The notes under the pieces were generated by a model, which did no database searches, was not told the origin of the DNA, and worked only from the letters and a program-made list of their open reading frames with translations. DNA of 61,136 nt from Phoronis australis (lineage: Eukaryota; Phoronida; Phoronidae): positions 8,297 to 69,432 of the forward strand of contig NMRA01000834.1 of assembly GCA_002633005.1 (NCBI GenBank), read 5' to 3'. The translations under genes and the position numbers were made by a program. This document shows positions 22,441 to 34,745 of the stretch, one piece after another (the stretch's first letter is position 1; every line of letters begins with the position of its first letter).

Positions 22441-23640
22441 GTGTAAAATTGAACAAGACGTTCCCGTTTTCGAACTCGGTCTACACAAGCGTGTTGATGG
22501 TTCTCGGTAAGGGTTTGTCGAAATGAACCTCAACATGCATGTTTCCTTGTTTTATGAGCTTGAAATAAGAGCCATCAGAGAGGTCAGGGGTGAGGTCAAA
22601 ATCAAACAGAGTGTTACCCTTTGCATAATCTGCACGACTAATATCTTTCCCTTTATCCGACAATATGCTCGCAAAACTACGAAGAAACGTGTGGTCAAAC
22701 ATTGGTTGAAGTTGTTTGGAACGTATTTATTGGCTGCCGACGTACAGTGATAGGAAATTGATGTTGAAGTGCTTCAAATTTAAGCCATTCTTGACGCACG
22801 TTCCGTTGAAGTCATCTGTGTCGCAGAGCCGGAGAACAAATCTTTTCGCAATCTGTCCAAGGAACAAATTTTCCTCGATTGCAAACAAGTGTCCAACAGA
22901 AATGGAAAACACTTTGCACTCGACTCGTCTAATGGGTTAATGTGTGCTACATGAACCGCCGAACTGAGTTTGACCTATCTGACAAAGAGTTGCTTCTTTA
23001 ATCTTAACTTTGAAGCCTTTGGAGGCATCGGCAGCCATGAGTGCGAAGGCGTTTTTACATCGCATCAGGCAAATCTTGACATCGAGGTACTGAGGAGGTC
23101 TTGCATGAAAAATATCGTTATCAAGTCTACCTATCCACATTGGCACTTTCCGCCATCAGAGACGTTCGAATTATGAATCCAACGTTCTCGTTATCCTTGA
23201 CGTCGCACGTGCCACCCGTGTCTTTGTACCACATCGCAGACGACAGGTGTCCCTTCTTCGCTTCACCTCCATAGGATAGAAGGGTTTCGAGATAAGCGCG
23301 AAAAGCGTAAAGGCTGGGGATAAACTATATAAGCTTTTCGTTGAGAGACACGCCCACTTGAGAAAAAGCGACTGTAACCAAAGACTAGTCGCTGCTACTT
23401 TGGTGTCTACATCGAGATCATTGTTGTCGGTCTTGGTGTTTTTGGTTTTCACGTAAAGGTTGGCGTTGACCAAGTCCAGATATTCATACCCCAAACCTGA
23501 AATAAAGAATTCTATGGGAACACAGTCGGTCACGCTGCCGATAAGGTGGTGTTTTACCCATTGTTCAAATCCAATGCTTGCTAGAGTCTGTTTGATTAGG
23601 ACTAACAGTAAACAGATCCAATTCACTCTTGACACATTCG
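22440..23640 (-). pseudogene. Polinton/Maverick penton (minor capsid)-like gene, degraded
   Basis: Several minus-strand frames (23171-23635, 22937-23146, 22727-22912, 22481-22702) follow one another in order and match successive parts of one protein: the family annotated in animals as F54H12.2-like, which I understand to be the penton/minor capsid protein of Polinton (adintovirus-like) elements. Recognisable pieces include CVPIEFFISGLGYEYLDL near the N-terminus, ETLLSYGGEAKKG in the middle and DFDLTPDLSDGSYF near the C-terminus. Frames shift at least three times, and the true N-terminus lies in another frame around 23570-23640. Family assignment is from memory of the family, not a search. Confidence 0.7.
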
Positions 23641-24930
23641 TATGATTTGTCGCGTACGAACGACCTATTCAAATGAAAATATCTCTTTGAGGTGTTCTTC
23701 GTGTTTTAGTTTTCTTGAAAGTCTTGTGATTTTCTCAGCATTTTATAGCCTTGTGCGATGTCCGGAGATGAAGCTTTGTTCAGCAACTGTTCCCCGCGAC
23801 TTCCCTCAACCGTTTTACAGACGCTTCCTTTTCACTTTTCCTTTGCAGCAACTCACCTGCAAACTCGATGCCTGTGCGCAAAGCTTGTTTTCTTGTGATG
23901 AGCCGCAAGGCATTTCTAAAGAGCCTTCAGAGCACCGATCCAAGTCCGTGTCTAAGTTGCACGCTCGCTCCAGAAAAGACAGGAAGTCAATTTCCCTCTT
24001 GAGCGGCGTAATAATCGTCATACAGGCTGCGACAGTCGTCCGAAAAATATTGTTTCCTAACCGATTTCATCTTAAGAAAAATAAGGAGACTTGATGTGTC
24101 GTAAAACAAGCGTTACTACGACTTTCCCTCGATCGAATGCCTCGACGCTGCCGGTGTCATCCCTTATATGTACTTCCACGCCATTAAATGATTTCGTTGT
24201 AGTGGTTTGTACAGGAAGTTTTGAAATATTCTCGTTGGCGTTCATCACGGACTGGGTCCTCAGCTGAGGGGCAAGCGTATCTTCGTCGAAGTCGTAAGAG
24301 TACAAAAAGTCCACACGATGACATTATAGAGAATGGTGACTTGTAACAAAAACACGATTTCTTTCTATGGTATTCAACTTCCAAAAAGAGGCCAGGGCTT
24401 TTGTGTTTGAAGTGGAGATACATGGGCGGTGCACCATACACATGCACATATCTTTAGGTCAATCATTATCACCTGACTTTCCTTATTACGTCCTCAAATA
24501 AATATGTGTTTTGTATTCACTTGCNGGCTCTGGATGAAATAAAAGAGCGAAGTCCAATTCAAGCATAAATGCATATCTTTTTTGGGTAAACCTCTGCGAT
24601 TTCTAAAAATAAGTCTTTGAACTTGGACAAAAATCACGTTTTTGTACACCTCACTTCACTGCCCTCACTAAGAATGACGGTAAATCAACAAAGAAGACCA
24701 AGGAAGTCGTTTAATTTTTTTTATTTGGACAAAATACAGTTATTTATAATAGCCAATTGCTTTTTAAGGCTAATTATCCAATGTAACAGCAGATGAAGCG
24801 GAATACATTTGCCTGTTTTTGAGGTACACTCTAGTGTCAAGTTTCTCATAATAAACGGGAAAAAAACACAGTTTTTGTGACTTTTTGAAAACCGAACCTT
24901 CAGCAAAAAAAATGCAGTATAACAACCTAT
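23641..24930. other. Unassigned sequence, possibly more of the Polinton remnant
   Basis: Minus-strand frames at 23815-24021 and 24072-24314 (starting MDFLYSYDFDEDTL) are open but unrecognised. They lie upstream of the penton-like gene on the same strand. A single N at 24525 marks an unresolved base or gap. Confidence 0.3.
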
Positions 24931-25500
24931 GTGATGGTTAAATGCAACATGCAAATTATGAGCTCCATCGGTGATACTGCATCCGCTAACATTTCAAGCA
25001 TTTGCAGATTCTACCAAAAAGCCCGTCTTAAATACGGCTATCCTTTGAGTACCTCGAGTATTGTGAGTTTCTCTGGTCTTACTATGTTTTCCCCCGCATG
25101 GTCACAGTTCAATTCTTCTCACGGGCATCGAATGGGATATCACGCTATGCGTGTTCAGCTTATTGATGTGTCTTACTATTGTTTACATAACACCTGTATG
25201 GTTTACGGAATAGTCATTGGCATGTGCCTCCTTTTAGCTGGCGATGTTGAAGAAAATTCAGGGCCTGAAGACAATACTACCTTTAAAATCTTATTTTCAA
25301 ACATTAACAGCATTAAATCCAACAATTTCTCAAGATTCCAACTTCAAAAAAACTTTGTTCTGTCTTACGATTATATGATTGTCGCTCTTTGTGAAACTTG
25401 TAATGTTACCAAAGACGACCTTGATAATGAACTAATCATTCCTGATTACAGTGTAGCCTATCACAGTAACAGTGGCCGTGGCATCATCTTATTCAATTAA
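24931..25500 (+). pseudogene. Non-LTR retrotransposon ORF start: leader, 2A-like peptide, endonuclease start
   Basis: The 190-codon frame has a hydrophobic segment (GIVIGMCLLLAGD) that leads into GDVEENSGP at residues 104-112 (25240-25266). This is a 2A-like ribosome-skipping motif at the N-terminal end of the ORF, as in several CR1/L2-type elements of marine invertebrates. Usual 2A motifs end NPGP. Here Ser replaces the first Pro, so skipping is probably impaired. Directly after it begins the endonuclease (FKILFSNINSIKSNN, then VALCET). The frame ends at 25498 by mutation, and homology continues in other frames to the Kolobok insertion at 25706. Confidence 0.75.
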
Positions 25501-25975
25501 GAAACACTCTCATTTAAATTATATAGTAGCTTAACTTGTCCTCAGTTAAGCAACTGCTGGATCGAAATTTATTTCGATTACAGAAAAATTTACTGTGGGT
25601 TATTTTATCGATCACCTTCTCAACCTCCAACTGAAAGAAAACTACTTCAAAGCCCTAGCCGATCAGTTAGCGGAACTTAACCGCAATAGCGTTAGTATAA
25701 TCTTAAAGGCGAAAGTAAACTGTTTTCATGTCATTTTTAGCAAAAATGGGGTTCGTTGATTATCCCAGACATATTTCTCACTTATTTACAGCTTTTCGTA
25801 ATTTAATTAATTAATTACTCGCCGTCTACTCCGAAAGTGACGTTTTGGGAGGCAAGAATTTTGCGCCAATTTCTTTTCATAGAGTCTGACTGTGAGAGCA
25901 GTCGAGTCAGTCATTGTTCTACCTCGGTGGTGATAAGTTTGGTCGTCGTTTGCTTTTATTTACGAGTCAGCCAAC

Positions 25976-26473
25976 ATGCCACGCTGTTGCTGCCTACCGA
26001 GATGTACTTATCGTCTCACGTACAGAGGAAGGACTGTCCCACTTGCTCGAGTGTACCGCGACACACTCCCAGTGGATGGTGACTTGAGCACCCAAACTGC
26101 TTACAAAGTCCCGCCGTGCGACTCCTTCGTCACACACGTGGCACCTTCTAAATATCTCCAATACAAATCCACAATAAACTTATCAAACTTTGGCTCAGCG
26201 ATCTGTTCATTGCATTACGAACTGTACTTTTCACTGGGTGTCGAACTGGGCCTGTATTCACTCCCACTACTCAACATCGCTGCAGGGCTGCTTACAGGCT
26301 CTGGGCTAGAGACAACAGCACACGGGGAATCACTGCAAGTTCCTGAAATTGAACGCTATGGAGTACGTTCGGAGGCATGGGTGACAGCAGATGAAGTGCA
26401 TTCAGTCACTGTTTATAGTGGCCACAGCTCGCGAGGCTTCTCACTTCAAAAACGCACTTCTCGGGGGTGGTGA
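25976..26473 (+). pseudogene. Left-end THAP-start frame of the Kolobok element
   Basis: The frame starts inside the left inverted repeat with MPRCCCLP, the mirror image of the THAP start in the right repeat. After the repeat ends (about residue 15) the sequence no longer resembles THAP, and the remaining ~150 codons are unrecognised. It probably arose from the inverted-repeat duplication. Confidence 0.45.
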
Positions 26474-26758
26474 CGGGGCACTGCCGGGAATCAGCAGCGA
26501 CGGTATGGAACCTTTCTTCAGGCGTTGTTTCACAGGGACCTTCATCAATTCAGCGTACATATCTATGTCGCAATCTGACGGCTGAAAACGCTTGCCACTG
26601 CTTTGTAAGTTGCGTGAGCGGGTAGCGCTGCGTTCTTCACACGAACGAGCTAGCCAAGTACGGCGAAGTGTGTCATCCTTTGGAAATCGATGCAAGGTAC
26701 CCAAAGCGCATGTGAGACGATAATGTGTACATCCTGGTACGCAGCAACAGCGTGGCAT
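26441..26758 (-). pseudogene. THAP-domain protein fragment (Kolobok transposase N-terminus)
   Basis: 106 codons. MPRCCCVPGCT, then LHRFPKDDTLRRTWL, matches the first half of a THAP zinc finger (C-x2-4-C, HRFPKD, W). The end, RFQPSDCDIDMY followed by RLKKGSIPSLL, matches the closing region. The second metal pair (C-x2-H) is not visible between them, so the finger is probably not functional. THAP domains bind DNA in P-element and Kolobok transposases. Confidence 0.75.
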
Positions 26759-27026
26759 GTTGACTGACTCGTAAACAAAAGCAAACGACGACCGAACTTA
26801 TCACATCCGAGGTAGAACAATGACTGACTTGACAGCTCTCTCAGTCTGACTGTATGAAAAGAAATTGGCGCGAAATTCTTGCCTCCCAAAACGTCACTTC
26901 CGGAGTAGAGGACGAGGAATTAATTAAATTACGAAAAGCTGTAATTAAGTGAAAAATATGTCTGGGATAATCAACAGACATTATTTGTTGCTAAAAGTGA
27001 CATGAAAAAAAGGTTACCTTCGCCTT

Positions 27027-27394
27027 TAAATGGTGATTTCAATGCCCGAAACTCTACATGGTACAATGATGATCATGACAATACGACCGGACTACAATTT
27101 TTGGATATCTTATTGTCTAATGACTGCATACAGCTAATTAATGAGCCAAACCGCATCACCGACGTTTCTCATTCATATATTAATCTCTGCATAACTAACA
27201 ATTTGAGTATCATTGACTTATGTTCTGTACTACCTCCTGTTGGCAATTCTGATCACCACACAATCGAAACCACTCTAACACCTAAAAAACCGGTTAAAGA
27301 ACAACACCTCACACGAACCAATTGGAAATATGATCAAATCGACACCGATAAATTACGTCAGGATATCACATACACTGACTGGGATTCCATATAG
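27027..27394 (+). pseudogene. LINE endonuclease, C-terminal part
   Basis: Picks up directly after the Kolobok right end. It shows GDFNARNSTW and PVGNSDHHTI, the GDFN and SDH motifs of AP-type endonucleases. It stops at 27392 (WDSI*) in what should be the linker to RT. Confidence 0.8.
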
Positions 27395-29022
27395 AACACT
27401 GGCGACATTGATGACAGTGTTTCACTCTTCACTAGTACTCTCTATGAAATTTTTAAAAACAACATCCCATCAACTGAAAAGATAATTAAACCCAACAGCC
27501 AACGGTGGTTCAGCAATAATGTTAAATGGGCAATCCGCACAAGAAACAGACTTTACAGCTCTTTCAGAAGATCTAACAACACTACAATTTACAACAGATA
27601 CAAGGAGCAGTCACGTCTGGTTGAAACTTTAGTAAATCAAGCCAAAGCTGATCACCGCCACAAGCTTTTTCAACAAATTAACAGCGCACGCAAGAACTCC
27701 AAAGAATACTGGAACATCATCAATAAAATACGTGGCAGTCAACAACAATCCTCTTATCCTGTCATCAACCATAACGGTAACCTAGCCTCAAGTAGCAGTG
27801 ACAAGTGTGACCCGTTTCTCAAATTTTTCACGAACAAAAGCCACATTACACCAACTGAAGTAGGTAACTTTCCCTTTCTTCGTGAACGTTGTCCCAATCA
27901 ACTGTCTGACATCCCGGCTAATCAAACTGATGTCCGGAAGTATCTCAATGAAATTTACCCCAATAAGAATGATGACACAGCTTTATAACCAGCAAGATGA
28001 TCAAAATGATTGCCAATAACGTTAGCATGCCCCTGACCAATCTGTTTAACAAACTTCGTCAGCTAGGTACATATCCGTCTTCTTTGAAACATGGAATTAT
28101 TGTCGCTATACACAAAAAACTCTCCAAAACTGAAGTTTTAAATTATTGCCCAATAATTTTAATTAACACCCTGTCCAAAATCTTCGAGATCATTGCTCAA
28201 AGTACTCTTACATTTCTCAAACAAAACAACTTGATCTATCATCGTCAATTTGGTGTTTTGCGTGGGAACAGCACCGTGGCACAACCTGTTGAAGTAGTAC
28301 ATGAGATTCATTCACAATTTGAGAAGGGCGAGAGTGTCAGGTCTATTTTTCTGCTTTCGACTGTGTCCCTCACGACTTTCTACTTCACAAACTTCGATCC
28401 TATGGCATTACTGGTAATCTTTTAAACATGATCACCTCATATCTCTCCGAAAGAACATACAGTGTTCGTGTCGACGGAGTACTTTCAACTTTATCCCCTC
28501 CTGGATTTGTAAACGCAGGTGTACCGCAGGGTAGCGTATTGGGCCCTCTTCTCTTCTTGGTTTATATTAATGACCTTCCTGATAACCTGTCATGTAGCAA
28601 ATACCTTTACGCAGATGACACGGCACTTTTTTACCCCTTTGCAGGGAGCAGCCCTGAATGTTCTTTGCACCTTCAACACGACTTAAACTCAGCTATTGGT
28701 CACAAGAATGGAGAATGAATTTTAAACCAGAAAAAGTCTCACCTTCTCCAAATATGTTAATGCTCTCTTCCTTGTTGACCCGTCTTATGACCTTAAATTA
28801 ACGATGAAATCATTCCTAGAAAACAGTCCCACAGACATCTGGCTATACTGTTAGATGAAAAACTCTCATTCACCCCTCATGTTCGGGAGCTCGTACAAAA
28901 AACTCAGGAACTAATTAACCCACTTAAGCTTGTCTCTCGTCATCTGAATTCTACACATTTAGAAATTTTGTTCAAATCCTTTATACTTCCACACATCAAT
29001 TATTGTGATATTATATATCAGT
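27395..29022 (+). pseudogene. LINE reverse transcriptase
   Basis: The linker (RWFSNNVKWAIRTRNRLY...) leads into RT. The core motifs GVPQGSVLGPLLFLVYINDL and YADDTALF (28428-28718) are intact, so the YADD catalytic pair survives. The frame before it (27997-28425) shifts near 28380, and the downstream thumb region is out of frame. The region downstream of RT is truncated at about 29022. Confidence 0.85.
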
Positions 29023-29459
29023 CAGAAGTAAAATGCACCTAATGACCCCATGGGTGCACCAATTGACCTGAAAACTTAGAATTCATACGCAATCGCGTTT
29101 ATTAAACACATTTATAATTTTGAAGTCTTTATCTCAAAATTTTAGTTTGCACTCAATGACCTTTGACCTCTTTCTGATTAGTTAGGCCTATTGCGTAGTA
29201 AAGTATGGTGTTCGATTGGCATGTTGGCTTACATCAGCGTGCTGAAAGTGAAAACAATTTCTTGAAAAATGTAGGAGATATGGCATTTTGAACGTTAGAT
29301 GACCTTTGAACTAATTGATCCTATCCGGTGCATTATAAGAATCTTTAGGAGAATTACTGCAAAGCATTTGTTAAGTGTGTTTAATGCTGAGAATGACAGT
29401 CTAACTGTTGACACATCACATAAGAATAAGAATAAAATTGAAGAAAACCCATTAACAAC
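29023..29459. other. Unassigned sequence
   Basis: No gene recognised. It separates the truncated LINE from the hairpin repeats. Confidence 0.4.
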
Positions 29460-29690
29460 AGTACTTTGCGCTTGCACGCACAGAGTAATAATAAGAATAA
29501 CACGATAAAATACGTAGAACGGTAAAACTCTGCGCTTGCACGCGCTGACTAATAAGAAGATAAAATACGTAGAACAGCAAAACTCTGCGCTTGCACGTGC
29601 AGAGTAATGATAATATGAATAATAAGAAGATAAAATACGTAGGACAGTAAAACTCTGCGCTTGAACGCGCAGAGTAAAAAGTATATTTGA
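29460..29690. repeat. Four hairpin repeats with GCGCTTGCAC loops
   Basis: CTCTGCGC-TTGCAC-GCGCAGAG-type inverted repeats start near 29463, 29528, 29582 and 29650. Each is preceded by GATAAAATACGTAGAAC-like sequence and followed by AATAAGAA-like spacers of different length. Arms of ~9 bp would form strong short stems. Individual copies have one or two mismatches. Confidence 0.8.
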
Positions 29691-32600
29691 TCTGATTAAT
29701 GGTTCAGTGCGATAATACCGCTATACGTCACCTTTATACCTATAATAAAGCAGGTTTTTCTCAGTTGACCAATTGATCAAATACATCCGATCGTGAGTGA
29801 AAAATGAATGCATGATTTATTGTGCAAGGGTGTCAAAATGTTACACTGTGGATATTCGACAATTTGTGTTTAACGTTTCTTGACACCAAAATTCATTTAA
29901 TGATTTGGAAGACCGGCTTTTACCTGCATTAAGTGTATGACTGTAATGACCTTTTACTTAAAAAGTTGACGCGGTTATAGATGTGCCTGCCACCGTCAAA
30001 TACAGTTGACTGGACCGCTTTCGAGTTAAAATTTGCATCAAGTTGTTCTCATATTACGGAAAATAAACAACGACTTTTTAATGCAACGCCCCTAATTTAA
30101 GGACTCGGTCATCACATGTGTTCATTTCTACTGAAATAGGAGCTCGGTTTCAGATATTAATTGAAAATGTCACAACTAAACGAGGAACTCGCAATAAAGA
30201 TAAAGTGACATAAAATATAACACCAGTGAGTGAACAAATTCCATAAATACACTGAAAATTTAGTGGAATCAATACAGTTGAGTCCATATTGGAATTGTGT
30301 CATAGAACAGGTCACAGATCTGATTGAGCAATAACAAAGTGTCAGTTTTATCCAAGCCAATAAATTATATCTAACCTGAGTATGTAACCAATTATAACCA
30401 GGTGTGTGTGAAGTAGACGTGAGAAACTCGCGAAAACGCAAGAGTTATGTTTTCAAATACTTATTACAAAAATATGAGCATGTGTACAATAACTTGACTT
30501 ATACCCAGAAATCACTAGAAAAAGAGAGCTTGTTGAAGTCTTGCAGAACTGCCCACACACCCACTGTACGTGGAAATATCTATGTCAAATGATAAGGCCA
30601 AAAACGAAGGGCAAACTTGTTTTCACCTTAACGCTCTCATGTTAGATGCTTGTCTATCAATATCAAGATTGATGACTACTCAGTTAATTAAATTTAGTAA
30701 TTTTATTACCTGAATTTAATCTTAAACTGACAGTAAGTGTGATTAACTGAATGTCGTGTCATCGTCCAACCAAACTCATCCCAAAAGATAAATGATTTAA
30801 AGTTTGGAAATATTAAGTTTTGGCAACTTATTGATTGAAATAATGATATATTGGACTACGTCATCTCATGCCAATCATGAGTGAGTGACATATTTAGACG
30901 ACGCAACTGTTGCCTATGATGGCTTGACCAGTGAGACCTGAATGCCAACTCCAGAGCGTGACCAATACATTCTGGTTAGAGCGTGCAACCTCGAGATTTC
31001 ACGGCACTGGCCGCGAGAGTTTGCATTATGGATTTCCAGATAAGTGTTGACAAGGTGTTGTAGTTATGAAATCAAGCCTAATTTCATTCCTTCCATTTTT
31101 ACCTTTTTGTCATTTTGCGCTGAGAAAAAAGTATTAGGTAAACATTTACTTAATTTAGAAGCTGAATGAAAATCTGCACTTTCGATGTTCAAGCTGCATG
31201 TTAGGACAATTCTAGGTGTAAAATCATGTTTCAGAGTCTCACTGAAATATAAGTGATATTTGGATTCTAAGTGTTTTTTGCAAGTACAAATGAATTACTA
31301 ACAGAAGTATTTACGTTATTTAAGAGACAAAATACTCATTGCGTAGCTGATAGTGTGTGTGAATGCATTATTATTGTTTAGGATTTTTTCTATAATAATT
31401 TATTTGCGCAGTATTTATTTCTTGCACAGCTATAATGTTCGTTTTGTTCATTTTACTGCGCTCATTTCAACCTTGGGTTTTTGCACATACTCAGATGATT
31501 CGCTTTTTTTCCGTATGTCCCGCTTTTCAATCCAGTTGTCCCGTTTTTTCATTCGCGAATCTTTACAGTTATGCAACATGTGTTCCAAATAACAGTGCCC
31601 CTTTTTGTTATGAAAGTTGTTGTTCATCAGAGGCCAATGTCTTTAGCAACATAAAATTGTAAAAGGGTGTTCCAGTGTCTCTAGTTTACGGTGACACACA
31701 TACATATATTAGTATCACTAATTTTTACTTTGTGAAGGAATGAGTGTGTTCCTAAAACCAATGTAATAAGCTATTCTCAGTACATTTCAAAGCTACGCAT
31801 TAGATATTTGTCCATTATTTTCTAACAGAAAACCCTTATCCGCAAAATTAGTTGGAGTAATTTGTTTATCAGATTTGTGTAAATGTCATTGCATCCTGAA
31901 TTTTTACTGAAGAATGCAGTTACGCGTAACGGCAACAAAGGTCCAATTAACACATAAAGATGTATGATTTTGGATGAATGTTTGATATGTTTTTTTCACA
32001 GCAACTGTGAGGTATCCATATTCTAAAAGCTTTGACGTTACCCGGTAACAATGTTTTGAATCGTGGAAACTGTTGGTTTAATTAGTCATTTATTAATGTC
32101 TACCTCTCTAGCTCATTTCCTTTTCATGTTACTATTACACACTAAATTAATCGACATTACAAGTTGACTGAGTAGTTGATGAATTAGCCAATTGGTAGTT
32201 TAAAGGTTTCACTACAACATATATTTTTTGCATTTTAGTAACACTTGTGGTTTTTTAGAAATAAAAAAGGTATTTGCTTTTGGGATAATCATACATCAAG
32301 AACAGATCATGATGAACTTTCTAATGGCATGACTGTCATGCAATCTGGGTGAATTGCGAAAAGTTTAAGTGATAGTGAAGAAGGTGATAGTTTTCACAGT
32401 TGGCCTTTGGCTAGTGTTAAAATATATTTTTATCATGTGTCCTAGGTAAATGATCTTGGTATCGTATTAGGTGATGACTGATCATGTAGATATAATTCTA
32501 AGGAAATTATAAGCTTTCGAAAATATTACAATACGTCTAGATGACTTTTCCTTACGCCTACCAGTTTTGGAGCGGTAGTGCCCAAGGCCGAATTTCCGAA

Positions 32601-34540
32601 TCGCTGAATCGTGAGCAAATAACCCTTCTTTTCACAACGTTTGGAGCCATTAGACTGAAAAAATTCCAACAATATAGATGGAACTTGCTTGGAAAATTTG
32701 CTGATAGCAGTTCTAAGCTTACTTTGTTTTTTCTAAACAATAATTCCACCATAAGCTCCATATTCTTTAGCAGGAAACAACACCGGAACAATCGAACTCA
32801 AATTCAGCCGCGCGTTATCAAAGTTGGCATTCCATGCCTGGAAGTCAATGAATTTACTTATATCTCCCCTTCTTTGATGATATGTAGAAGATCTGGGCCA
32901 CCAATAATCAAGGTAAACAGTGCAAATTCAAACAATCTTCTCCAGGATCATTTCTTTAACAACGTTTCCCACAACACCCAGCACTTCCACAAGAACTATT
33001 TTCTTTTAATGTTTATTTTAAGACAATAGTTTAAGGTTGACATTTAAACGCGTAATACATGAACAGTGAATCCGTTGAAATTATTACCCGAAGCGTTTAG
33101 GGTGGAAACGTATCTCCGCCTTCCCTCATGCTCTCCTGTGCTAAGCCTAAAACACAACCTTTCGAGAATAATCTGATGAACTTCTGTTTCGGTAAAAAAC
33201 TGCAAACCACTTGTTTTTACTGATAAGATGAAGATAATTAAATATACAAACGCTTGGCTTAAACGCTTTTGACTATAGTTTTACTATTTTTAAACATTTT
33301 TTCAATAACTCAGAAATTTTTTCAGTGTTCGACTAGATGTTAATTATTTACGCTGGCGTTGACAGACTCGGATAAGCGTATTACTTCTAAAATAGACTTA
33401 AATACTTAATCGCCTTTGTTAAAAACACAGAACAATTAGGAATTTTCTAATGAATTATTTCCAATAAAATTGCCTTGCGAAATTATCATAAGTTACTCAG
33501 TCACTTTTAAAACCGTATTTTTATTGTGGAATTTAAAAACCCATGGAGGCGTGGAATAAGTACACTTAACTTGACAAATTTTGATATTGACATAGAAATC
33601 TTGTGATTTTTACGACCAGAAATTCTCTGTCTCTGTTTTCTGCGAGTTAGTGGTGAGGTATTTTTTCATGAAATTTTGCAAGTTGGTATCTAGTAATAAG
33701 ATTGAGAACGCGTAGCCGCCTTCCTGTTTTCGGATGGATTGCCGGAGTTTATTTTTCGCGTCTGTCTTTCTATCTTTCAAGTCATGCTAACGATCATTAT
33801 GAAAATTGGGATATGTGTTCCTGCATAGAAATGCATGACTTACAATGATTTTTAAATGGGTATGACTGCTGTAGCGCCCCCGTGTGGCAATTATGTTTTT
33901 GCCTGCGGCTCAATAGATGTTCCTTGATGGACCTTTATGGCATTTGGTATGTGCTTCTAATGAGAAAAGTACAAATCCGTCTGTGTCGGAGGTGCCCATT
34001 GGCATTTTTGCACGGGGTTTGATATCAACCAAGTTCCTTCCTGGATGCTCATGAAATTCGACATATAAGTAACAGCCATGTAGACAACAGCGCCAGTCAT
34101 GTTTAAAATGAATTTGACCTATGTTGCGCCCCGAGTGGCCTTTCTTTGGTTTTGTTTTACTGTCCTTTGTTGCCTAACATTCTATCCTTCAGACTTCTTG
34201 AAAAATCATGATCGAAGGTGACACGCGTGTTCCTATTGAAGAAAGTATTTCTGACTTGCTTTGTACCCCCAAGAGGCTGTTACTAAGTTTACTAGCATTG
34301 TTCCATGTAGTGGAATGTTTAAAGTAATAACTAGCTCTATTATTTGCGCTGTATGTAATGCATACGGTTCGTGCATGTAAACACTCCGCGTTGATCGAAT
34401 TATTGGAGCAAATAAAACAATAATAATAATATATACATTTTAAATTGTATTTGGAATTTCAGGGTCACAGCTCTACAAATAAGTATTTCACAGAAAGAAC
34501 CAGATGGGTTTCTTAATTACAAGAGATAACACACACAATT
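29691..34540. other. Long AT-rich stretch without recognised genes
   Basis: 4.8 kb. The longest open frame (32541-33029, +, 162 codons) overlaps an open frame on the other strand and shows no motif. No transposon ends, tRNA or repeats were seen. It could be intergenic or a large intron. Confidence 0.4.
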
Positions 34541-34544
34541 CCGC

Positions 34545-34745
34545 TACCCAAAGTGTAATTGAGTATCGGATACTAAGTGGTACAGTACATAATACCAAAT
34601 GGGTATTGGCAGATTGCCTATCAACTGGGTCGAGCAAAACGCAAATTCAATAACAAGTACCAAGTGAGTACAAACTGCCAAATGGGCAAATATCATATAA
34701 AGTACCAAGTGGGTACACCAAACAGGGCTATAACAACTTGAAAAG
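34545..34745. repeat. Degenerate TACCAA(A/G)TGGGTA repeats
   Basis: Motifs such as TACCAAATGGGTA, TACCAAGTGAGTA and TACCAAGTGGGTA recur about six times. Each is a near-palindrome. Confidence 0.55.

Larger units (their letters stand above)
25707..27025. mobile_element. Kolobok-like DNA transposon, 1.3 kb, ~310-bp terminal inverted repeats
   Basis: Flanked by TTAA at 25703-25706 and 27026-27029. Terminal inverted repeats run 25707 to about 26019 and about 26712-27025, both beginning AGGCGAAAG or AGGCGAAGG, with high identity (roughly nine in ten by eye). A TTAA duplication together with a THAP-type zinc finger points to Kolobok rather than piggyBac. No catalytic transposase domain is present, so it is non-autonomous. 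Confidence 0.82.
24931..29022 (+). mobile_element. CR1/L2-type LINE with 2A leader, 3'-truncated, split by a Kolobok element
   Basis: The order is leader, 2A-like motif, AP endonuclease, RT. Endonuclease sequence stops at 25706 (TTAA) and resumes at 27026 with GDFNARNSTW, so the DNA transposon landed inside it. Frames are broken near 25500, 27394, 27987, 28380 and 28718. Homology to RT continues to about 29022 (PHINYCDIIYQ), with no 3' tail seen. The 5' end was not located. Confidence 0.8.

Noticed and set aside
25707-27025. piggyBac as the source of the TTAA insertion
   Set aside because: Long inverted repeats and a THAP-type start fit Kolobok. No piggyBac transposase motif is present.
32541-33029. 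162-codon plus-strand frame
   Set aside because: An open frame on the opposite strand covers half of it, and the composition is that of AT-rich noncoding DNA.
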